Below, piece by piece: positions 1 to 11,679 of a stretch of 14,418 nt of DNA (positions are counted from its first letter, which is position 1; every line of letters starts with the position of its first letter). The stretch comes from Anaeromyces robustus (Eukaryota > Neocallimastigomycota > Neocallimastigomycetes > Neocallimastigales > Neocallimastigaceae). Where the stretch lies: contig MCFG01000276.1 in NCBI GenBank assembly GCA_002104895.1, forward strand, positions 79,001 through 93,418. Direction: 5' to 3'. The position numbers and the translations under genes were made by a program. The notes under the pieces were generated by a model. It searched no databases. It saw only the letters and a program-made list of their open reading frames with translations, and had not been told where the DNA came from.

Positions 1-3000
1 TTCCTTCAATGTCTTCTGAAGTAAGTAATAGTAAGAATGAATCAGGATTATTGTCAGCTTATTTAGAAGCCTATTCTTCATCACCTGGATCAAAAGTTTA
101 CTCTGCAGCTGTATCTACAATTAAAAAACAAAATGATTACCGAATATCACAAACTTATCCAAAAGAATTTGTTAATTCGATTAGTGCTTTATCTCCTATG
201 AGTAATGAAACAAATTATGACTATTTCATAGGTGAGACTAACTGGAATTCAAAAAGTGCTACAATAATACCACTACAAACGGCTTCATCTACTCCTGTAA
301 GTCCTACTGATAATAATGAGACTAGATCAAAAACTCTTAAATTACGTAGTAAGAAAACAAAATCTGTTATAGAGGGAGATAGATATTACAAAACTCTTAA
401 TGGTTCCTACAAAAGTGAGGATGTGATTAATTTAGATTTAAATATTATTAAAGATCAATATAAAGATACCTTGACTAGATCGGCAAACTATCTCAATGAT
501 GATATGGATGACAAAGTACTACAACAACAACAACAACAACAAAATGATGGACAGGAAATTATATTATCTAATAATAACCATCAACAATTACATAAATATA
601 AAAGTAAACAAGTTATGAATTATAGAAGTATTCATGGTGTATCGCCATTTGTTGCTCAAGGTACTATTTCAGCAAATCAGACAATTGCAGATAGAAGTAA
701 TAGATCCTCGAGATCTTCTCATAGTGATATTTATTCAACATTTAAGTACGGGAATTTTTTCAATTTTTTATTAAATAAATTTATAATATTATAGTATTGA
801 TCATTTTAAATATTACTTATTAATATATATTATATATTATATATTTTAAAAAAATAGGAAGTTTGTTGGTAAAAATCAAAAACCTAAAACTCCAATTAAT
901 GAAATTAGTTTTACTGACGGTGCACCTCAAAATGAAGAAAAAAGTAAGTATTCCTAATTATTATTAATAATATTTATATTTATAGCTATTTGTGGTATAA
1001 TTATTCAACTATCTTTAATTATAAATCTATTAATAATCAATAATTATAAAGAATTACCACAAATAGAAAAAGAATATGAAGATGGAAAAGAATATTTAAT
1101 AAGAACATTAAAAGATAATCATTATGAAGTAACCGCAGGAACCGTTCATGCTTTGATAAATGAAATGATTGTAAACAATTCAACTGATATAATGTTTATA
1201 GATATATTTTTACTTACATATAGACATTTTCTAAAAGCAAATGATTTAGTTTTATTGTTTTCTGAAGAATATCCTTTTTATATATATATATATATAAAAT
1301 CATATAATTGATGTATTAAAAATTATTAGTAGTTATCTTTAATTATTGTATTTTAATATTTATGAATATATACATTTGATAAATTATTAGCAAAAACAAG
1401 TGAAAGTGAAGAAAATAATGATATTAACGTTCAAATACAGAAGTAATTTTAATTTTTAATAAAAATGATTATTAATAATATAGTTAATAGATTATAATAT
1501 AATTTTTAGTAAAAATGATTATTAATAATATAGTTAGTAGATTATAATATTAAACTTTTTTTTTGTATATATTTATTTTTTATGTTTTTCTTTTTTATTT
1601 TGAAAAAAAAAGAGTCGCAAGTGTAATAAAGAAATGGGTAGCTGAATACTTTAATGATTTTTTAATGTCAAGTGAAGCACTTAATAATTTAAATGCATTA
1701 ATTGATAAAATGAAAAGTTCAGATAAAGCTCAATGTCAATCATATGTTGATCAGATCACTTCATTAATTAAATATGGTTTGAGAGAAGAACCTGATGAGG
1801 AAAAACCAGATGAAATTGAAATACCAGATAAATATCAAAATTTAACATATGAAGTTGATTTAGTAGATATATTGGGAATATCATCTAAAAAAATTGCACA
1901 ACAGATAACTTTAGGTAATTTTTTATTGACATTGTTTTGAGATTTTAATAAAATTCAAATAATATGTATTTTTATTATAACTTATTATAAAAAAAATAAA
2001 AGAAATTATTTATTAATTTAATGATTTATAATATATATTCATATTTGATTTTTATATTTTAAAGTTGATTCAAAATTATGGAGATCAATAGAATCTTGTG
2101 AATATGCTCACTTTTTATGGGATAATAAGGATGTTAAAGATAAAAATACTAAGAATATTCAAAAATTTATTGAAAGATTTAATCAAGTAATAATTATTAT
2201 TTAATAATTGTTAAAATATTATTATTATTTATAATTAATTTATTTATTTTATATATTAATAGATATCATTTTGGGTTTCTACAATGATTTGTAAAACACA
2301 AACACTAAAAACAAGAACAAGTATATTAGAAAAAATGATTAAAGTGGCAAAGGTTAATAAAAAATGATATATTGTGATATTATTTAAATAGATTTATATA
2401 TATACATTTTTAACTTAATATGTCAATTTAAAAAATAAAAAAAAATAGTATTGTTTAGAAATTCAAAATTTTAATACTACTATGGCAATATTATCAGGAT
2501 TAAATATGGCTGCTGTATCAAGATTAAAAGGAACATGGATGGTAAATTCATTTATCAAAAAAAATAATAAACTATAATTAATATTAATTATTTATTTTTT
2601 AATATGTTAAATAAATAGACATTGTCTACAAGGACAATGAGTATCTATCAAGAAGTTGAAGAAGTTATGAGTTATAAAAGCAATTATAAAAATTATAGAG
2701 ATGTAATTATTAATATATATAGGATATGTAATATATGTAAATATATTATTATTTGATATAAAATAATTAAAATTTTTTTTAAATTTTAATATTTTAACAG
2801 TTGGAATATAATTCTAAACCACCACTTATTCCATTTTTTGGTAACCATTTAAATTATAATATATTTATAAAAACTTTAATTAATAATTAAAAATTAATTA
2901 ATATAATGATAAAATTTTAATATATTTTTAATTAGGTTTATTATTAAAGGATTTAACATTTATGGTACATTATTCACATATAATTTTTTTTAAAACACAT

Positions 3001-3509
3001 ATCTAAAATTAATCATATGAATATTAAGAAAAATAATTTAATAATTATAATATTTTGTTATATTTTGATATTAATTATATAAAATTTATTAAATAAAGAA
3101 CGATGGAAATCAAAAAATACTGAAAAATGAAATGATTAATTTCCAAAAATTAAGAATTATATATTCCAAAATAAAATCTGTAAATTTAATTCAGAAAAAT
3201 TTATATAATTTCCAACCAGATAATACAGTCATTGAAACCACAAAACTTAACCCAACTGAATCTAATTGTGAAAATATTGTTAAACATGAAATAGAAATGT
3301 TTGAATACTTTAAAATATTACCACATTACACTGAAATGACTCTTTTGGAATTATCTAGAAAAATTGAAACTTCTAATGCTAAGGCATATAATACTATCAT
3401 GGTTCCAAAAGCACAATCAAAAACAAATTTAAAACCTTTAATTGAATCTGAGAAAATTACTTCTACACCTAATAAAACAACAAACTTAATTGAATTATTC
3501 CAACAATAA
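1..3509 (+). CDS. RasGEF (CDC25-type Ras guanine-nucleotide exchange factor), 12 exons, 5' end possibly outside window
   Basis: Predicted exchange factor that loads GTP onto a Ras-family GTPase at membranes. My exon model is <9-745, 858-943, 986-1268 (or from 1067), 1374-1442, 1613-1914, 2065-2186, 2263-2352, 2449-2541, 2619-2702, 2801-2840, 2936-2964 and 3099-3509, totalling 781 residues from the ATG at 9. The frame is also open upstream of that ATG, so the true start may lie outside the window. Residues 1-320 are low complexity, rich in Ser/Asn, with a Q7 run at 172-178. RasGEF_N starts near 326 (GTVHALINEM, IFLLTYRHF, then VASVIKKWVAEYFNDF). The catalytic RasGEF domain spans about 475-705: ITLVDSKLWRSI, IQKFIERFNQISFWV, NFNTTMAILSGLN, RLKGTW, PFFGLLLKDLTF, NDGN, MINFQKLRIIYSKI. 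All introns read GT-AG except 1269-1373, which reads AT-AC. The family call is secure; some splice sites are inferred by frame continuity alone. Confidence 0.9.
944..1066 (+). other. RasGEF intron 2 with two competing in-frame 3' splice sites
   Basis: The donor GTAAGT at 944 can join to the acceptor TATAG ending at 985 or AATAG ending at 1066. Both keep the same frame. The short version gives a 42-nt intron, much shorter than the others in this gene (76-170 nt). It adds 27 residues that begin with an Ile/Leu-rich stretch of about 17 residues (ICGIIIQLSLIINLLII). The long version gives a 123-nt intron and joins NEEK directly to KEYEDGKEYL. Length favours the long intron; the open reading frame across 986-1066 allows either. 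Confidence 0.55.
1269..1373 (+). other. Candidate U12-type AT-AC intron in the RasGEF gene
   Basis: The exon ends after LLFSE plus the first two bases of the next Glu codon. It is followed by ATATCCTTT (1269-1277), the exact U12-class AT-AC donor consensus. Reading on without splicing hits TGA at 1309, and the first GT after the conserved block comes only at 1313. An AC at 1372-1373 ends the intron, and the next base completes the split codon to GAA (phase 2 on both sides), giving LLFSEEFDKLLAK inside RasGEF_N. Possible branch sites are TCTTTAAT at 1336-1343 (about 31 nt from the 3' end, further than usual) and the weaker TATTTTAAT near 1349-1357 (about 17 nt). Confidence 0.75.
1450..1549 (+). 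repeat. 50-bp tandem duplication inside RasGEF intron 4
   Basis: Two adjacent 50-base copies (1450-1499 and 1500-1549) differ at two positions (A/G at 1459/1509 and A/G in the tagttaatag versus tagttagtag segment). They lie wholly within the 170-nt intron 1443-1612, upstream of its T-rich acceptor region. They look like a recent duplication with no evident function. Confidence 0.85.
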
Positions 3510-3661
3510 TTAATATTTCATTTTTATAATATATTTATTTATATATAAATTTATATAATAATATTTTAATAATAATAATAATAATAGTAATAATAATAAT
3601 AATATAATAATAATAATAATAATAATAATAAAAGGTTTTAATAATATACATAATATATAAC

Positions 3662-3697
3662 TAGATAATATATTTAGAAATATGAATATATTATCTA
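3662..3697. repeat. Inverted repeat with 13-bp perfect arms
   Basis: TAGATAATATATT at 3662-3674 pairs perfectly with AATATATTATCTA at 3685-3697, around a 10-base loop. It starts about 150 bases after the RasGEF stop, so it could lie in the 3' UTR or mark the 3' end region. The A/T-only arms make chance formation plausible. Confidence 0.6.
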
Positions 3698-3732
3698 TTT
3701 AGAATAATAAAATATATTTAAAAAAAATTATT

Positions 3733-3762
3733 TAAATTTAAATTTATATAAATTTAAATTTA
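3733..3762. repeat. 30-bp perfect A/T palindrome
   Basis: A perfect dyad centred between 3747 and 3748, built from alternating AAATTT blocks. In sequence this poor in G and C, such palindromes arise easily, so no function is claimed. Confidence 0.7.
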
Positions 3763-4074
3763 TAGAATTAATAAAAATACGATTAATAATACGTTAATAA
3801 TTAAATATATATATATAAACATTTAATATACTATCTTATATCCTATATTAATTAAATTATTAATGTAAAATACAGTCATTATTTTATAAGCTAATATATA
3901 TATTTTTCATTTCCTTAAAATGTTTTTATTAATGTTAATTCCTGTTTTTTTTTTTAGAGTATATAATTAAATTTTTATTTTATTCTTATATAATATGCAT
4001 TAAATTATTAATTTAAATTAGATATATCAATCTTTTAAATACTAATAATTATAAATATAATTATAATAATAATT

Positions 4075-4192
<118 letters not shown>

Positions 4193-4256
4193 AAAATAAA
4201 TAATTATAATAATATGATTTATATAATTTTATTATTATTTTTATATTTAATTTTTT

Positions 4257-4303
4257 AAATAAATAAATAAATAAATAAGTAAATAAATGAATAAGTAAAT
4301 AAG

Positions 4304-4346
<43 letters not shown>

Positions 4347-4370
4347 CTAAATAAATAAATAAATAAATAT
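4257..4370. repeat. (AAAT)n microsatellite, interrupted
   Basis: About 28 tetranucleotide units with scattered point changes (AAGT, AATG, AACT). The interruptions contrast with the uninterrupted (TAAA)n tract at 8475-8655 and suggest an older array. Confidence 0.95.
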
Positions 4371-4550
4371 ATAAATAATATAAATATATATAATAATAGT
4401 TGCAATATAAAAAGAGAATTAAAAGTTATAAAATTTTTAAAAAACGAAAAATAAAAATTTATATAAATATTCATATATGAAATTTAATATATTACAATAT
4501 ATTAATAATATATTATGAATTACACAGCCACATATATTTTGAAATAATTC

Positions 4551-4558
4551 GATTGGCT
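4551..4558 (+). promoter_or_regulatory. CCAAT box (reverse orientation) upstream of RPS24
   Basis: ATTGGCT, the reverse complement of AGCCAAT, starts at 4552, about 115 bases before the RPS24 ATG. It is a G/C-containing match in very AT-rich flanking sequence. CCAAT boxes bound by the HAP/NF-Y complex are known in fungi; use here is inferred. Confidence 0.4.
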
Positions 4559-4616
4559 AAAATCAATTTGTATGAGTGATTTGATAAAAAAGTATTTACA
4601 ATTTTGCAATAAAATT

Positions 4617-4640
4617 TTTTTAGTCTCTCTCTCAATATCA
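4617..4640 (+). promoter_or_regulatory. Pyrimidine-rich element, possible transcription start region of RPS24
   Basis: A T run followed by AGTCTCTCTCTC lies 30-50 bases before the ATG. Pyrimidine-rich start sites are usual for highly expressed ribosomal protein genes. No transcript data support the exact position. Confidence 0.35.
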
Positions 4641-4667
4641 GCTGAATTTTAATAGCATATAGTAAAC

Positions 4668-5347
4668 ATGGTATGAATGATTAATGAATTAAATTATTAA
4701 TTGTGAAATATTTTAGTATATAAAGAGGACTTTATTTGAATTTATTGTTTATTTAAATGATGGATGTTTTGTATTTATTGTGTGTTCATATGGATATATG
4801 TTAATAATGAATTTATTTATTTTATAATTGTTTAATTGTTATTAGGCTGACGCTTGTACCATCCGCACAAGGAAGTTTATGACTAACCGTCTCCTTCAAC
4901 GTAAGCAAATGATCGTTGATATCATTCACCCAAATTCTGCTAATCTTTCTAAGAACGATCTCCGTGATAAGCTTTCCAAGATGTACAAAGCCGATAAGGA
5001 AGTAAGATCATATATAAAAATAAAACTTTTTTTTAATATTTTTATTAATGGATGAATAAATGTTGAATTCTATTATAAAATATGAAAATATTAAAAAAAA
5101 TATAAAATATAAAATATAATAGAACATTTTCGTTTTCGGTTTCCGTACTCACTTTGGTGGTGGTAAAAGTACTGGTTACGCTTTAATTTACGATGACATT
5201 GAAGCTGCCAAGAAGTTTGAACCAAAATACAGATTAGTCAGACAAGGTCTTGTTGAAAAGGTTCAACAATCCCGTAAGCAAATCAAGGAAAAGAAGAACA
5301 GAGGTAAGAAGTTCCGTGGTACTAAGAAGGCTACTCAATCCAAGTAA
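4668..5347 (+). CDS. RPS24: Small-subunit ribosomal protein eS24
   Basis: Structural component of the cytosolic 40S ribosomal subunit. Exons are 4668-4670 (only the ATG), 4846-5001 and 5123-5347, giving 127 residues, close to the usual 130-135. Both introns are GT-AG (175 and 121 nt). The N-terminus reads [21 protein letters not shown] and carries the family signature [17 protein letters not shown]. After HPNSANLSK, the second splice joins MYKADKE to [19 protein letters not shown], the most conserved stretch of eS24, followed by [11 protein letters not shown] and a basic Lys/Arg tail. An intron directly after the start codon is common in fungal ribosomal protein genes. The exons are clearly richer in G and C than their surroundings and prefer C-ending codons, as expected for strong expression. 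Identification is essentially certain. Confidence 0.97.
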
Positions 5348-6105
5348 ACTGCTTAATATTTTCAAATATATAATATATATATTCTGTAAGTAATCAATAT
5401 ATTAAGAAATATAATATATGAATAAATATTTAAATATAAATATATCCTTTTATATTAAATGGATTTTTATATATATGTAATTTTTTAGATATGAGAATAT
5501 ATGAGCTTTTGCTGATTATATGATTAATGTAAATTAAAGATAAGCATTAATAAAAAAATATAAAAAAAACGTAGGGAGAAAAAAGTGGATTAAAGTTTTA
5601 CATATTAAATTTTAATATATTTTTTTCGTTTTTTATTTTAATATTTAATAAATAAAGTACATGGAAATATATTGTTCAAATAAAATGGAAAGTTAATATT
5701 AATCAAAAAATCAAAAAAATGAGCATAAGGATTAATAATAAGAGATCGAAAAATAGAGGATCAAATGAATATTATTAAAGTGGAAAATCGTGAAAAAGCA
5801 AATTAACAGGGAAATAAATTGTAATTTCATTTTTTTTATTATATTATATAATGGTGAAAAACTATACAATTTAAATTTAAAATTAGATTTCTGAAAGTAA
5901 TTTAATTTTTTTTCTTTGTAATTAAAATATTTAAAATAAAAATATATTTTGTAATAATATTAAATATATTTGTTAATTTAATAATTTTTATTATTTGAAG
6001 AAGTTTTAAAATTAATTAATTGTATTTTTATTTCTAATTTTAAATTGTTTTATATTATGTTGTATAAAAAATAAATTATAAAAAGTATTTTTTGAAAATG
6101 ATTGT
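5348..6105. other. Intergenic spacer after RPS24, no gene seen
   Basis: A/T-rich sequence without a coding frame of note. A purine-rich, slightly G-richer patch at about 5570-5825 stands out from the rest, but I find no protein or RNA family in it on either strand. Confidence 0.7.
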
Positions 6106-6446
6106 TATTTATGTGTAATTTAAATAAAATTATTAAAGTAAGAATTTATCATTTAAAGTAATTGTTAAAAGATTTTTTTTTTTTTTTTTTTTTTAAATCT
6201 ATATTGCTATTTATTATTAAAGTAAGAATTTATCATTTAAAGTAATTGTTAAAAGATTTTTTTTTTTTTTTTTAAATCTATTTTGCTATTTATATGAAAT
6301 GAGTGCTGTCACTTAAACATTGAATATTTGATTAACCTTTTGTTCTATTTTGTTTTATTTTGTTTTATTTTGTTTTATTTTGTTTTATTATTTATATGTA
6401 ATTTTAATAAAATTATTAAAATAAGAATTTAAAGTTTTTGTTAAAA

Positions 6447-6492
<46 letters not shown>

Positions 6493-6590
6493 ATTTTGCT
6501 ATTTATATGAAATTATGAGTACAGTCACCTGAACATTGAATATTTGATTAACCTTTTATTCTATTTTGTTTTATAATATTGTATTATTTA
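6106..6590. repeat. Tandemly duplicated unit with long T runs
   Basis: A core unit starting TTATTAAA(G/A)TAAGAATTT begins at 6130, 6214 and 6413. Each copy carries a T run of a different length (22, 17 and 36 T), then AAATCTATTTTGCTATTTAT or a close variant. Copies 2 and 3 continue into a shared flank (GCTATTTATATGAAAT, a CACTTAAACATTG or CACCTGAACATTG variant, TGAATATTTGATTAACC). The first two copies are 84 bases apart; the second and third are about 200-216 apart. It lies directly upstream of the LINE remnant. Confidence 0.85.
6341..6390. repeat. Decamer array (TGTTTTATTT)x5
   Basis: Five consecutive 10-base units, the first with a C and the last with a terminal A. They sit between the second and third copies of the larger unit. 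A shorter version of the motif recurs at 6548-6575 and near 6650. Confidence 0.9.
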
Positions 6591-6697
6591 GAGATGAGTG
6601 AAATTTTCGTATTGTAACCATTATTATGATAATTATTGTAAACTTTATTTTATTTTGTTTTATTTTTTTATTTATTTATTTTTTTTTTTTTAGGTGA

Positions 6698-7886
6698 AAT
6701 TGTAGATTATTTTATCAATAAATCTTAAACCTATTATTTCTAATCTTAACTCAAAACTTAACCTGACTATTAATTCATTCTCTCGCTTTCTCCTTAATTG
6801 TAATGCTCTTAAACGAAGAATTCTTTCTTCCCATATTATCGGTATTTTAAATTACTACTCTCTCTTTTTAGGTTCTAACAAGACAAAAACCAAAAAAGCA
6901 AAATCTATATTCAATAGAGGATTATTTTGGAGTCTTGGACATAAATCTATTAACCCTACCACTTGTACTTATTCCATATCTCGGGAACTTCATTCTCTTT
7001 TCAGCGATTTGTGCTATTGTTCAAATTCGATGTTTCGATAAGTGGGAAAAATCTTCATGTATTACTAAAGAACTAATCACAAACACTCCTACTATGCTTT
7101 ATTATTATTCATGTACTAAAGAATCTTGTATCCTAAAGAAGAAATTAAAAGGTAATTCGAAAAAGAAAATTATTGATAAGTATTTAACGAGAGATATATT
7201 AACGAAAAATCCAGCTAAAAGAGCATCTATATACAAGGAATGTAATTATGGACCTTCCAAAGATATACAGGATCTTGCTCTATCATACCCCCAATACTAA
7301 CTTGGGTTCTTCTGGATTATGAGAATACGCAGCGGTTTTCAATTTAATTACAAGTTTCGACTTAAAGGTAAATCTACATTTGAAAACTTTTCTACGTGCT
7401 GCCCTTGTTGTGGTGATAAAACACAAAGTTTTTTTCATTGGTTATTCAATTGTAAGGCCTTTGAATAATTACAATTCTTACCCGTGCTGAAGACTTATTC
7501 ATGAAGTTTGCCTTAATTAATTAAGTTAATTCATTGGAATTTTCTGAGGACTCGGACGAAGATTATGAAGATAATATATATTACTTGATGTTTTACGCTT
7601 TCTTTGATGGGTGTTATGCATTTGAAAAACTAGAAATTATTGGGGAACAGAGTCAATGGCGTGAATATCTTATCAAAACTTCATCCGAGTTTCCTGTTTC
7701 GGATATTTGTCGCATTTTCTTACTATTGTTATGCTAATTGTAAATATATTTTTTCGGATTCTTCTCATTTGGTATAATAACAATAAAAACACTTCAAGGG
7801 CGTCGACTTCGAAAAGATATGGAATTTATTCTGATACGAATTCGAATGACATCTCATTCATTGAATGGGAGAGGTTAGAAGTTTAA
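6698..7886 (+). mobile_element. Decayed 3' portion of a LINE (non-LTR retrotransposon) ORF
   Basis: Pseudogene fragments covering the region after the reverse transcriptase core. 6698-7038 reads INLKPIISNLNSKLN, LLNCNALKRRILSS and YYSLFLGSNKT, then TCTYSISRELH, as in LINE thumb and connection regions. The reading shifts frame within about 6985-7000 (SAICAIVQIRCFDKWEKSS) and continues to a TAA at 7298. It resumes in the same frame with MRIRSGFQFNYKFRL and a zinc-knuckle-like CCPCCG-x8-H-x4-C block (7389-7453), then stops at 7466. Further shifted pieces follow: an acidic EFSEDSDEDYED segment ending at 7737, and a final SRASTSKRYGIYSD to FIEWERLEV ending at 7886. Endonuclease and RT catalytic domains are absent. 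No target-site duplication or poly(A) tail was identified. It is richer in G and C than the flanks, as expected for an insertion. Confidence 0.8.
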
Positions 7887-8282
7887 CTTCTTTCCTTTTT
7901 ATTTATTTAATATTTTTTTAATTTGATTAATATCTGTAATAAATTTTATTTATTTCTTGTATCTTTTATTACTAGTATTTAATTTACATTTCATGTATTA
8001 TTATATATGTCACATGTATATTTAATTTAAATTAATAATTTAAATAAAGATTAATCCTAGTCTAAAAAAAGAAAAAGAAAAAATCTATCAATAAATGTAC
8101 TAAATTCTTATGTTATTATTAATAACTATTAATAATAAATAAAAAACCAGAAAGTATATTTATTTTTTTTTACTCTAAAATAAGGAAAAAATAAAAAAAA
8201 AAGTACATCTCTAAATAGTTTTCTTTTAAACCAAGTATTACATTAAAAATTTATAATAAATATCAGTTAATATCTAGTTATG

Positions 8283-8341
8283 ACTGAACAATATTTATAT
8301 TATTCCTAATTTTTATAAAAAGGAAACATTTATTGTTCAGT
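8283..8341. repeat. 59-nt imperfect hairpin with 11-bp perfect outer arms
   Basis: ACTGAACAATA (8283-8293) pairs with TATTGTTCAGT (8331-8341). Inside, TTCCT (8303-8307) pairs with AGGAA (8321-8325) around an A/T loop. Two nested stems with G/C pairs in such A/T-rich DNA argue for a real fold-back element or structured RNA. The strand of origin is unknown. Confidence 0.65.
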
Positions 8342-8473
8342 TAATATTAATTTTTTTTTAACAAGTATTTATGGAAATATCATTTTTTAATACAAAATTC
8401 AACTTTAAAAGATTGTAAAAAATTCATCTTTTCAAAAATATATTATATTATTATAATAATTAAAATAAAATTA

Positions 8474-8655
<182 letters not shown>

Positions 8656-8939
8656 ATATTGATTATTTGAAGTATTATTTTTTTTTATTTTATTGACTTT
8701 TTTTTTTTAATAGAATTATTTGCAATTATTATATAATTATAATTATTATAGTGATTATAATAATTTAATTAATATTCTTGTTATTATTATTATTGTTATA
8801 TACAGTAGTATATAAATTATTTTGTACATTATAAAACATTTTATAATTTTTTTTAAAAAATTATTTTAAACGTTTTAATTTTTTAAATTGTTAAATTATT
8901 TTAACGGTTCGATTACACAATATAATTTTGTTTTTTTAT

Positions 8940-10845
<1,906 letters not shown>

Positions 10846-10992
10846 TTTGTATTTGCTTACTTTCTTATTTATTTACTATTTAACTAAATAAATTCTTTTT
10901 AAAAGAAAACAAAAAAGTTATTTTCGATAATAACATATAAATAATGAATGATACTTTTAAAGTTAAATTAAATTTCATAAAATTATTTTTAA

Positions 10993-10997
10993 CCAAT
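10993..10997 (-). promoter_or_regulatory. Possible CCAAT box upstream of the hydrolase gene
   Basis: CCAAT on the plus strand reads ATTGG in the direction of the hydrolase gene, about 150 bases before its ATG. This is the same orientation relative to the gene as the RPS24 box. A five-base match alone is weak. Confidence 0.2.
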
Positions 10998-11637
10998 AAA
11001 AATTAAGAAAAATGCAAAATGTAATTGAAATAAATAATATATATAAATATTTAATAAAATTAATTAAATAATAATTACTCAAAAAAATCTTTCGATTTTT
11101 TTATTTTAAAAAAAGATATAAATGGTATTTATCAAAAATAGAATGTGTTTAAATTGATAATAAATTATATATAGATTGATTAGGAAAAGGTTATGTAATA
11201 ATAATATAGATAATAATAATAATGTAACACTGAACAATAAATATCAAAAAAAATTATTATTAATAGCAAATAATAAATATAGAATAAATTGTATGTGTAT
11301 ATATATTAAGTTTTAAATAGTAAACTATTTAATAAAAATGGTTTATTCATTTTTATTTTGTCGCTTTTATTTTTCTTAACAATTTTTTTATTAGTATTTT
11401 ATTTTATCATTTATTTATTTTTTTTTTCTTATTACTTTATTGTATTTAAAATTTTAATTTTTATTTTTTTTTATTCTTTTTAATTTTTATTTAAACATAA
11501 ATACTGTTATTAATAATAATTTTAATACTTGCTTAATTATTTTTTTTTTTTTTTTTTTAAATATCATTGATTATTATTTTTAAGAATATTAAGTAATTTA
11601 ATAAGTTATAATAAATGTTATAAATATATAATCTCTT

Positions 11638-11679
11638 AAAGTTGTCTGTATTATATATATATTTAACCCAGACAACTTT
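11638..11679. repeat. Hairpin with 11-bp perfect arms
   Basis: AAAGTTGTCTG (11638-11648) pairs with CAGACAACTTT (11669-11679) around a 20-base A/T loop. Each arm has four G/C bases, in a stretch where G and C are otherwise rare. It could be a structured non-coding RNA, a terminator-like element or a remnant of a small fold-back transposon. Confidence 0.65.

Noticed and set aside
1257-1406. Alternative GT-AG intron from GTTTTC at 1257 to AAAG ending at 1406 in the RasGEF
   Set aside because: It keeps phase but uses a very poor donor and deletes SEEFDKLLAK-type sequence expected at the end of the RasGEF_N helix. It would also leave the exact ATATCCTTT match as coincidence. It is kept as the main rival to the U12 model.
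1563-1612. Apparent N-terminal start of a separate short protein before the KKWVAEYF segment
   Set aside because: The sequence is T-rich intron. The exon is entered by splicing at 1613, continuing the RasGEF frame.
4247-4474. Reverse-strand open frame of Leu/Ile/Phe/Tyr repeats
   Set aside because: It is the translation of the (AAAT)n microsatellite, with no family resemblance and no codon structure.
4671-4845. Possible box C/D snoRNA in RPS24 intron 1 (ATGATGG near 4757)
   Set aside because: No matching D box or terminal stem lies inside the intron; the nearest CTGA is in exon 2.
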